From: Adenanthera pavonina
Taxonomy: Eukaryota; Streptophyta; Magnoliopsida; Fabales; Fabaceae
Assembly: GCA_026686845.1 (NCBI GenBank)
Contig: JAIVEN010000019.1
Span: forward strand, 33,236,501 to 33,300,500
Reading direction: 5' to 3'
DNA: 64,000 nucleotides
The position numbers and the translations under genes are program-made. Positions 1 through 10,049 of the stretch are shown piece by piece. The notes beneath the pieces are model-generated. The model had not been told where the DNA came from and ran no database searches. It was given only the letters and a program-made list of their open reading frames with translations. Positions within the stretch are counted from its first letter, which is position 1. Every line of letters begins with the position of its first letter.

Positions 1-19
1 CACCAAAATCTAACATCAA

Positions 20-275
20 CCTCCACCCCATCCCCATCGGCCTGCACCGACCGATCCCCACCCATTGGCCTCCACCGACCGATCCCCACCCATCGGCCTC
101 CACCGACCCCCACCCCCACTCCACCCTTCCCCACCCCCACCCATCGGCCTCCACCCACGCCCACCCCATCCCATCGGCCTCCACCCTCCCCCATCCCCAC
201 CTCATCGGCCTCCACCGACGCCTACCCAATCCCATCGGTCTCCAGCCTCCCCCATCCTCACCTCATCGGCCTCCA
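20..275. repeat. GC-rich minisatellite (CATCGGCCTCCAC core)
   Basis: A core close to CATCGGCCTCCAC recurs about ten times with variable spacing, separated by C-rich CCCCACCC spacers. It creates a proline/histidine-rich open frame at 65-511. I read that frame as a by-product of the repeat: there is no domain, its residue use follows the repeat unit, and no splice or start context supports it. Confidence 0.75.
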
Positions 276-1499
276 CGTTCCCTTACTCCTCCGAGACTCC
301 CACCAGTTCCTTCTACCATTTCTGGCGCCACTCTTCACCCTCCCTCACTCCTCCAAGCCTTTCTCGCCCGTTCCTTCCATCATCGCTGGCGTCAGCCTCC
401 ACCTCCCCTCACTCCTTCGAGCCTCTCCCACTCGTTCCTTCCACCATCTTCATCACCGTCACAGAAGATTTGAGTTCGCATACACAAATCTATTCGAACT
501 CTCAGATCTAGGTTCATGTTCATGATTGAGGAGGAAAGAAGACGGAGGTGAAAGATGGAGGATGTTGAATATGAGTTCGAACTGGCATCCACAATTTTAA
601 AACCTTCATCTTCGTTTGCCAATTATCATCTTCACCTCCATTTTTTTTTTCATATTTTTACTGATTCATTGATTTGGGGCTGATGGGTGGGAGGTTTAGG
701 TTGAGTGGTGTGATGATGGTCAGATGTTGGTGTAGGGAGTGGTGGCCATGCTGCCGGGAAGGAGAACGATTGGGAGGGCCGGAGCGGTATTTTTTCTGAT
801 CAAGGGTAAAATGGTATTTTCATATTTATATATATTTTATTTAATAAAAAATAAACATCATCCCCTTATCTTTAAAATATCATACCAAACAAACTCATAT
901 GTAATCATCTTCACATTACATTCCTTCATATCCTTTACATCACATTACCTAACTCTCTGTGTAATTGAACCAAACAGGCTATAAGTATTAACCAAACAGC
1001 TTCATCCTTGGGCTCCATGCTTTTTTTTTAATATTTGGGTAATTTTTTTATTCTCATTCATTCATTCATTTTTTTTATTTTAAATAAAGATCCATCTTTT
1101 CTCATTTTTTTCGGATATACCCTGAGTTCTTTTTTTTTTAATTCAATCTTTTTAATTTTAAATTATTTTTTATTATTTTTTACTAATTAATTAACTTTTG
1201 ATTTTATTTTTTTAATTTATATTAATTAATATCATTTTTTATAAATTTTTTTAATGAGTGATGAATTTTTTTTATTTAATATTTTTTAAAACTAAATAAA
1301 ACTAAGCATAAGAATAGGCAACCTATAATCTAACCTGGTCTGCCTGTTTAAAAAATAGGTATATTAAGACTCTTTTAATGATCTATTTTAGTAAACAGTT
1401 ATCTTGAAGCCTACCAAGGCCTATATATATATATTAATATAATAATATATAATTTATAATATAATGTAATATAATTATTTATGTTTTTGGCAAAACTAA
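276..1499. other. Intergenic, no gene recognised
   Basis: C-rich DNA grades into AT-rich sequence after about 800. Long T/A runs fill 1010-1300. No coding potential, RNA gene or clear terminal repeats were recognised. Confidence 0.5.
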
Positions 1500-1787
1500 A
1501 TTGTTTATACTGTCAGTCGCGGCCTCGTCTTGTCATCTGAACAAGCCCTACAGAGTGAATACCAGAGAACCCCGGCTGCTCTGCTTTCATCCCTGCCTTC
1601 ATCCATCGCCTTTGCCTACGCGTCGCCTCCGCCTCGGTCTACCAACTGCGAGCTGCCTCCATCGCATTCCTGCACTGTAGTCACGACTCTGCGCCTGCCG
1701 TACGTGTTCTCAATCGCTACCACAGTCTCTCTTTTGCGCCCTTACTCTCTTCGACCATGTGAAGATATTCTTCTCTTCATTTCACAG
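1500..1787 (+). other. Probable non-coding first exon (5' UTR)
   Basis: This is an island of balanced base composition inside AT-rich DNA, with pyrimidine-rich CTCC/CTTC runs typical of plant leaders. It ends in a good 5' splice site, TTTCACAG followed by GTATGT. The open frame through it (1530-1844) crosses the splice site and has no recognisable content. The next coding exon on this strand begins at 5610, so it may be the leader of the Ulp1-like gene with an intron of about 3.8 kb, or a separate non-coding transcript. The start is approximate. Confidence 0.45.
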
Positions 1788-2814
1788 GTATGTTGGGTAG
1801 ATTTTCAACCCTCTTTCCTAGTTCCCACCTTTGAGATAATATAGTTTTAGTTTACTCTGTAATGGTGAGATTGATGCTATAGGTCTGTAATTTTCTCCCT
1901 GCATATGGAAAAGAGCTGATTAAATTTAAATATATTTTGTGATTTGTTTGTTTTCTCCTGTGAAGACTGAGTGTTATTCGGAGTTGCATTTTAATTAATT
2001 TCAGTCTTTGAGCTTAATTATTAATCGTTTTAACTTTAGCGATCTCCCTCGACACAACAAATTGAATGGGCTGATGCTGAGTTACCTTGAGAAACAAACG
2101 AGATTCTCTGTCTCTCTCGTTTTAGCTTTATGTTGAATATATGCTTGTGGCCTATTGTATGCCTTCTTTTGTTTCTATACTATTCTGCAGAAAGATGTTC
2201 ATTTGAAAGAATGTAAACAAGTATCAAGTATTCAAATTGCTGGAAAGTCAAATGGTTTAGGGGAAAATAAGTATTGGATTTCTGTTTATATGGTGAAGTA
2301 TGAGTAAGTGGCTGTGTGTAGGCTCATTCAGGGATGTTTTATGGAACAGAGGTTGCAAATATGTGAAGCTTTGGAACATCAAGGATACTCACTGACCATG
2401 CTGGCCTATTTATGAAGGGGTTGGTTTAAAAAGGTCCTCCCCCATGGTGAGATGATGACAAAGATGGACATTACATGTTTGCACTTGGTGACAATTTAAC
2501 TTCTCGATGTAAATGCATTTAACCACCATTGAAGGGCTTTGCCCCCTCTCCTCTAATTATTGGACTTGCTTATATTGTTTGCTGAATATTCCAAATGCCA
2601 AAGAACATGACATACTTTAGTAATTCAATGTAGGAAATGCATTTACCAGCTGTTAGTATCTTTTCAACATCTACCTCTTACTTAAGATTTTCTTATAATT
2701 GTATCTCAAAGTAGTCGTTACTTATACTATAATTCTTATATATTATTTCTTTTTATGAATTTAGAACTTGTTTTTCATATATTTAGACAGTGTATGTTCA
2801 AAACTTTTATCTTA

Positions 2815-2945
2815 GTAGGCCTCAAGTAGGCTAGAGGCCTATTTAAAGCCTACAAGGCCTTGGCCTTCAAGCCTATTTGAAGGCCTACTAAAATTAGTAG
2901 GCCTTTAAAAAGGCTTTAGAACAGGCTAGGCCAGGCCTCCTAAAG
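2815..2945. repeat. AGGCCT-rich short repeat cluster
   Basis: AGGCCT/AGGCTA hexamers in both orientations recur every 8-20 bases (for example TAGTAGGCCT, AAGGCCTTGGCCTT, CAGGCCTCC). Weaker relatives lie near 1415 and at 5300-5440. Dense short inverted words of this kind are typical of subterminal regions of hAT/CACTA-type elements, but I cannot define ends, so the class is inference. Confidence 0.45.
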
Positions 2946-2966
2946 CCAACCCCTTATTAAAAGAAA

Positions 2967-5094
2967 TTCAACCATCACCCTTCAATTTAAACCTATTTAT
3001 TTTTCCACTGACCATGTTACGAGGCATCCATTTCAAGTTTTGGCATTTATTGTTTGAAGAATGCCATGTGACAAATAAGAGAACTAAGATGGCATCTCTA
3101 TTAATAGGGAAATGAATATATCCTGATAAAAAAAAAAAAGTTGAAATGGGGCATTTTCAATTTTTCAAATTGGTAAAAGTTTGCAAGGGACTCAAGATTG
3201 AGACATTTTTATTTTTCCCAATTAAAAAAAACTAGTTATTACCAAATGATACAGATTAGCCGACAACCACCACTAAGTCCAGACCTAATTATAAAGCTCC
3301 TTACTAACAACTCAAGTATATTTGCCCACATTCTAACAACTCTCATATGGAATTTAGCGATCACATGAAGTAAAAGGTCAATTAAAAAAGTATACTTCCA
3401 CAAATCAAGTTTTAGGAAGCATAAAAGAAAGTTCAAGTAGAAGAAACAAAATACCTGAGGAAGAGGCATCCTGTGCGAATAAACTTTTAGGTCTCTGTGA
3501 TAAGGGAGAAGATGTTGAGATTGTAATGATGGAGAAATTGGTTCCTAGGTTTCTTCGACATCCATAGCCAGAGCAAGCTTAAAGACATTAAAAAAACCCC
3601 CAACTAGTAAATAGAAGAAGAATCAATCCTATCTCTCTACATGAATCCCCTCGTTTCGAAGTTACTCACACTGGAACAATGGTTGAAAATTATCCGGCCT
3701 TGGGATTTGAATAAGGACTTACCTGTGAATCAAATTCCACTCGCTTGTCAGCAGCTCCAGATGCTAAGTATTTTGCACACGTCGTGATTGGTAGTAGTGA
3801 AGTGATGTTATATTCATCAACAAATTTAAAGTGATGAGGAAGCTTGGCCCAACAAATTTTTTTATAAAAAAAAAATAAGGGAGTCATCATCTAAGTTCAT
3901 CAACCAATCTATCAATGAAGTGATGTTATATTCATCAACAAATCTAAAGTGACGAGGAAGCTTGGCCCAAAAAAATTTTTTATACAAAATAGAAAATGAA
4001 GTCATCATCTTAGTTCTATGAATGAGATGAGTGTAAATAGTGTTTAGAATTTCTTTTAAGTCAATACTAGATTTTATTCTCTAATTAGGTGAGGATGTGA
4101 GACTTCTCTCGATATAAAACTTCTCATGTCCTTGCCAGCGATAGGGGAGAAAAATTTTGTAATGATTTAAAAAAAATTTTGAACATTATTCACGCTCATC
4201 TTATTCATAGAACTTAGATGATGACTTTCTTTTTTCTTTTATAAAAAAATTTTTTGGGTCACAGCACGGGCAAAAAACTTGAACATCTGGAGCTGCCGAT
4301 AAGCGGGTGGAATTTGATTCATAGGGAAGTCCTTATTCAAATCCCAAGGCCTGATAATTTTCAATCATTGTTCCAGCATGAGTAACTCCGAAATGAGGGG
4401 ATTCACATCAAGGGAAGGTGTTGATTCTTTTTTTATTTACTAATTGAGGGTTTTTTTTTTTGTCTTTAAGCTTGCTCTGGCTATGGACCTCGAAGGAACC
4501 TAGGAACGATTTTCTCCATCATCATAATCTCAATATCTTCTCCCTTATCACAAAGACCTAAAAGCTTGTTTGCACAAGACGCTTATTTATCTTCTCTTAC
4601 TCAGGTATTTTGTTTCTTCTACTTGAACTTCCTTTTATGCTTCCTGAGATTTGATTTGGGGAAGTATACTTTTTTAATTGTCCTTTTGCTTCATGTGATG
4701 GCTAACTTCTGCATGAGAGTTGTTAGAATGTGGGCAAATATAGTTGAGCTGTCAGTTAGGAGCTGTATAATTGGGTCTGGACTTAGTGGCAGTTGTCACC
4801 TAATCGTGGATCATTTGGTAATAACTAGTTTTTTTTTAATTGGGGAAATAAATGTCTCAACCTTGAGTTCCTTGCAAACTCTTACCAACTTGAAAAACTG
4901 AAAAACACCCAATTTCAACCTTTTTTTTTTTTTGTCAGGATATGTTCATTTCCCTGTTAATAGAGATGTCACCTTAGTTCTCTTATTTGTCACGTGGTAC
5001 TCTTCAAACAATAAATGCCAGAACTTGAAATGGATGCCTTGCAACATGGTTAGTGGAAAAATAGATAGGTTTAAATTGAAAGGTGATGGTTGAA
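2967..5094. repeat. 2.1 kb foldback (near-complete palindrome)
   Basis: The left arm from 2967 (TTCAACCATCACC) is matched in inverted orientation by the right arm ending at 5094 (GGTGATGGTTGAA). The match continues inward through the CTTGCTCTGGCTATGG block (about 3560 and 4470) to about 4065 and 4160, leaving a loop of roughly 100 bases. The left arm also carries an extra direct duplication of about 100 bases (about 3795-3895 and 3910-4010). Small open frames at 3239-3469 (-) and 4566-4901 (+) are the same arm sequence read from each side and are not independent genes. No convincing target-site duplication was found. It could be a foldback/MULE-type element or an inverted local duplication. 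Confidence 0.85.
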
Positions 5095-5609
5095 AAAGTG
5101 TTTACAGATGACTATAAGTTGAAGGGAGCATATGCATTTCCCTTTTTTCCCCATGAAGCTTCTCAAGTTGATTAGTTTTTCTCAAATTGTTATTCCTTTC
5201 AATCCGTTGGATTTGTCATTGAATTTCTCCAGTTGTTTGGAAGAGTTTCCAAGGATCAACCCGTAGTTGGATGGATATTGAAGTTAGAATGTTGGAGTTC
5301 TTTGTGGGCTAGGCTAGTTGAACTTGGCCCAAGATAGTAGACCTAGTTCCGGGCCTAACATTTGGGTTGCTGAACTGAAATTCAACCCCAGCTATAAGGC
5401 CTGGTCAAGTTTGGCTTTGCCTAACCCTGCCCAATTTTTTTATTCATTAAATTTTGCATTATATTCATTATTCGTTTCCATTACTTATATTCAGTTTTAT
5501 TACTTCTCAATTATTCAAACATGATAAAATTGTGACTACTTGCAAAAATGCCCTTAGCTTCAAAATTGATACTTGATCGACTAAGAACTGATTTTCTTGC
5601 AATTGTTAG

Positions 5610-7840
5610 ATGGGAACTGCAGCTGGGAAATTTAATTATGGCTTGGTTCATTTGGATAGGATAATGAAGGAGAACTGTGATGAGATAGTGGAACTAGTGA
5701 AAGAATTCATTAGCTTGGAAGAGATGAAGGCTCAATTAGAAATGAATAAAACAAAAGGTGGGGAGAATGGATGTGGGAGAGATGATAATGCTAATACATC
5801 TTTTGATTCAAATGTAATGGTAGAATCAGACACGATGAAAGCTCCACAAAGCATGTATATTCAAAGGAACAAGCCTAGAAGACATGCTTCTAGGTCTAGC
5901 CAGTATCAAAGATCTCCGTTTCAGCCTTTGAGAGTATACAATTTAAGGTCAAAACATGCACAGGAAAAATCAGGTAAAACCCTAACATTCACGCCAAGGT
6001 TGAAGGTTGAGGTAATCATGATTTTCATGTTTGTTTTAAAGGTTTACATTGTGGACAACTGTTGGCTAAAAGTCATGTTTCTTACATGTTAACTTTAGAT
6101 CGTTTTGAATGGCAGGATGTACGGAGACACATTACATATGGATTAAATCAAGTAGAGTCTGAAGTGGTGGAAAGGTGGAGATGTCACTCATTTGGTACAA
6201 CTGAGGGGGATAATATAAGGTATGAATTTCTCTCACCATTTGTCCTTTTGATATCATTGTAGCCCTCACTTAATTTTATGACATTGCAGATTTGATGTTG
6301 CTTCAATGCAAGACTCTTGTTTGTTTGCCATGGATATTCAATGCCTTGTCTACAGAGGTCGTCGGGATTTGCATAAATTATGGTTAAACAATAATGTATG
6401 TGGTAACTTGTTCTTTATTTGTATAAATAAGGTTATCATGCTATGGAAAGTGATTATTATGATGAAAAATTTGGTAATTTAATGGCAAATTAGTTTAGTA
6501 ATCTTCTTTAAACTCTGTACCCAGGTTGTTCATTGCTATGGAGAAATACTGATGAAATGGGCTTGCTGTAACCCTGATAAAGAATATACTGATTTTTTTA
6601 TCTCTCCTTACGCAGGGGTATTGGTTCTTAAACCCTTGTTACTATTTTATTAATGTTAGAAAATATTGGTCAAAATAATTCCATGGATTACAGGTTATAG
6701 CTTTGGCAAGGTTGAATAACAGAGATGACCTCTGTTGGGTGAAAAAATTGATGAGAGGTCACCATAATCGAGTGAGTTGGCCATTGGTCATCATGTAAAT
6801 GAAGTATTTTAATGTACATAGTAATACAATCATTTTGTTCGATTTTCAGTTCATACTACATTCATTTTTTCTTTTTTAAGATTTGCATTGACATCTGAGT
6901 TTGTGGAATTTGTTGTGGCAGCTATTTTTACCGTGTGTGATAAACCACCATTACATATTGGTGGTTGCTGATTGTGTTAAGCAAAGAGTGGTTGTTTATG
7001 ACTCCATGAATAGTGGGAAGCACAAAAATGATGCGATGAAAGTGGTACGAATTCTAGCTGAAATATTATATACTTAATATAATACTTTTTTGTTCACGCC
7101 TTTCCAAATCATATGCTACATTGGATCATAATTTTTACCCAGGTAAATTGGCTCAGGCGGATTTGTGCCACTGTACTTGGTTATGAGGATTCACATTCAT
7201 GGGATTTTATTTATCCAAAGGATATCCCCCAGCAAGTAAATGGGTACTGGCATATTTTGATTATACATGCATACATACTTACATAGTGAGGTTGTTTTTG
7301 TACAATACGTGAATCCCGAAATGAATGTCCAAATTTGACTGAAGTGATTATTATGAACTTTGCTTAATGCATACTTACGTATGTCATGTTTATCCAATTA
7401 ACTACAGTCACGTTTCATATTGTCTTTTATTTTTTTTTGTTTGCGGCCTCTCATATTGTCTATTATTAGTTAGCCAGCTATTGGTGTTATTATTGCTTTA
7501 TGTTGTTTTCATGAAATTGTCTCTCTGTTGCAGCCATGATTGTGGTTTGTTCGTACTGACATATATGGCCTCCATTATTATGTGCGGGTCAATTGTCCCT
7601 TTTTCTACGGTGAGCCAACACGCACGCTATGTTTGTAAATTATTTGTATATTTGTATGATTGTTTGATTATTAAAAATATGTTAATTTTTGGAAATTCAC
7701 TAGGATCTAGAATTATTGCTTTTCAGGAGGAAATTTGCGGCGTTCGTGATCGTGTGCTAATAGAGTTATCAAAAGGCCAACTAATTGGTATACCAAGAAA
7801 GAAAAGAAGGCCAACTAATTGTGTTTTGACTTTCAAGTGA
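5610..7840 (+). CDS. Ulp1-like (peptidase C48) cysteine protease
   Basis: Ulp1/SENP-type proteases remove SUMO or related ubiquitin-like modifiers. Nine exons join in frame: 5610-6011, 6116-6219, 6290-6395, 6525-6617, 6694-6771, 6922-7044, 7143-7243, 7534-7609, 7727-7840, giving 398 aa. The first 150 residues are charged and unrecognised. The C-terminal half carries the catalytic set: His271 in NHHYILVVAD, Asp288 in VVVYDSM, and Gln333/Cys339 in QVNGHDCGLFVL. The Gly336 codon is completed across the last-but-one intron, which fixes that donor at 7243. The C-terminus is basic (GIPRKKRRP). ATG 5610 follows an acceptor (TTGTTAG) directly, so upstream coding exons or the leader at 1500-1787 may belong to it. 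Such domains occur both in host SUMO proteases and in plant Mutator-like elements; no MURA transposase is seen here. Confidence 0.82.
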
Positions 7841-7946
7841 TGGGCAACAGGAGAATGACGTACTTTTTCTTTTTTGAAGAATATCGTTGTAGAAACACAG
7901 TTTTTAGCTGATAATTTCACAAGATCGGATTTTATTTCATGTATTA

Positions 7947-7970
7947 TGTGTGTGTGTGTGTGTGTGTGTG
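7947..7970. repeat. (TG)12 microsatellite
   Basis: Twelve uninterrupted TG units about 110 bases after the stop codon of the Ulp1-like gene, possibly within its 3' UTR. Confidence 0.95.
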
Positions 7971-8293
7971 TTGTATTATGGGTACAGATTGTACCACTAT
8001 TGAGATTGGACGGATGAATTTTAAAATTCGCTGAACTTGAAATGCAAGAAAAATAAATTGTTGTAAAGCAATTTCTGCAATTTGCAAAATTTTGTATTTA
8101 TATGATTTGCTCTACAGTACCGTCTGCTTTATTTCTATTACTAGTCCGATGTCATCACATGAGCTTAAAGCTATTTGACCATCTGATCTCGTCATTTATC
8201 ATTTTATGTGGCTCAAATTTGTGTTGCATTCAGAAATTTTTAAAACTTTCTAATCGTTTCTGCCTGATTTACTGGTTGATGTCTGGGATTCGG

Positions 8294-8363
8294 GACCATT
8301 AATGCGCTATGAAATTAGTTATTGTATTGACCATTAATGCGCTATTGAATTAGTTGTTGTATT
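8294..8363. repeat. 35-bp tandem duplication
   Basis: The unit starting GACCATTAATGCGCTAT is present twice (8294 and 8329) with only a few differences. Confidence 0.85.
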
Positions 8364-8379
8364 GAGACATCTTTTCAGG

Positions 8380-9000
8380 GAAAATGGCACTTTATGACCA
8401 AAATTTTCAATTAATATTATTTTAGAATAAAAAAATTGAAAAATGTCAGAAAATGATCATGGTTTCAAATTGATCAAAATTTTAAATAAAAAATTACCTA
8501 AATATTCTTGTTAAAAAGTTTTACATTCAACATCTATTTTATACTTCTCTCATTTCAAAATTTAACACTGAACTTTCCCAATTTTATACTAGATACAATA
8601 AATAATTCAACTCTCAGAATTTTATTTTATGATTTGATATTGAAGACCCTCAATTTTACACTGGATAAGTCTCATAATTTTATACTCAACTTTCATTTTT
8701 TACTACTCATATTTCACAATTTGACACTCAATTTCCTCAATTTTACACTAAACTTCCTCAATTAAATTCTTTCATTATGATAATGTGTCCAATGTAAAAT
8801 TAGAAAGTTCAGTATCAAATTTTGGAAGAGTAGTAAAAAGCTGATATTGAATGTAAAACTTTTTAATAAAGACATTTAAGTCATTTCATATTTAAATTTT
8901 TAATTAATTTGAGACTATAGTCCTTTTCTAGTATTTTCAAATTTTTTGATCCTAAAATAATATTAATTAAAAGTTTTGATCCTCAAGTGTCATATTTCCT
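8380..9000. mobile_element. MITE-like element, ~200-bp inverted arms
   Basis: The segment 8380-8585 is repeated in inverted, diverged form at about 8795-9000. Shared landmarks include TTAATATTATTTTAG and AAAAAGTTTTACATTCAA on the left and their complements on the right. The centre holds degenerate tandem copies of a TCAATTTTACACT-like word. There is no coding potential, so it is a non-autonomous inverted-repeat element. No clear target-site duplication was found. Confidence 0.7.
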
Positions 9001-10049
9001 TTTTCTTAAAATATAAAAATGGATAAAAGTTTATTTCATTAAAAACTTTGAAATAAACACCTATAGAAGTAAACAAGGTTGTAAGCCTCGGAAGTGCAGC
9101 ATTATTATCTACATTGTTTCCGTCTCTCTCATAATATTGCTGAAAGGGACTTAGTATTTAAGGAAAATTAGAGAAGAAAAAACAAAATGCCATTTATTTA
9201 CTTTCTCTTTTAAAAAATTTTAAATATTTTAATTTATTTATCATTTTATACCAACAATAAAGTATCAATTTTTTTAATTATTTTACCATTCATAACAATA
9301 ATAGGTAAAGTGAAAGTTATTTTTTAACATTTAAGTAAAAAATATTTTGTACTTAAATATTTTGATGAAATATTATTAAATTTTATTATAATGTAGATCA
9401 TTTAATGATTTTATTAATCTATATCAAAAATTTTAAAATAACAAATAAAATAGGATGAAGGAAACATTAGAGTAGTAGAGGGAAGGGATGGGTTTGCAGT
9501 TAACTATCATCTTATATTGTCAGGCAAAACAAATACCATCTTATATTCGACATCATAGAAATGTTATGTAGCTCCGCTAGATTAAATGCGATCATGCTAT
9601 CTACTTTGATTATAAATATCCAAATTTAACAAACAATTTTGGTACCAATTATATAAGAATGATGCAGTACGAAGTGAGATTCACACCAAGGCAGAAAGTG
9701 TTCATGGATCTACTTGCATAATAGCTCTTGACGCTAGTTTAAGTAAAATGTTCAGACGAGACGAAAAGAGATAATCATTTAAAGGCAGAGTTGAAGGGGA
9801 AAAATGTTCTACAATATATATATTTACACTACTCATACTATGATGTCTCGAATCTCCCAACCATAAATAACACCGCAACCCCCAAATATTAATATTATAC
9901 AAATAAATTAGAATGCCAGAAACTAGTCAATTGTAATTTAATTCTGGAACCCCAAAAAAAAAATTCTCTTTGGATTGACACACATTGAAATAGCGCTTTT
10001 CCATATGAAGCTTATCACGCACACACGCACCACTGAAATCACAATATAC

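Larger units (their letters stand above)
7841..10049. other. Intergenic with small repeats
   Basis: It holds the 3' flank of the Ulp1-like gene, a TG microsatellite, a 35-bp tandem duplication, an inverted-repeat element at 8380-9000, and AT-rich DNA up to the stop codon of the importin gene. No coding exon was recognised. Confidence 0.5.

Noticed and set aside
65..511. Proline-rich 148-codon open frame
   Set aside because: Generated by the CATCGGCCTCCAC minisatellite; no domain, start context or splice evidence.
1530..1844. 104-codon open frame in the GC-balanced island
   Set aside because: It runs across a strong 5' splice site at 1787 and has no recognisable content; a leader exon is more likely.
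4566..4901. Hydrophobic 111-codon frame, with a mirror frame at 3239-3469 on the other strand
   Set aside because: Both are the same foldback arm read from either side and are not preserved between arms as expected for a real protein.
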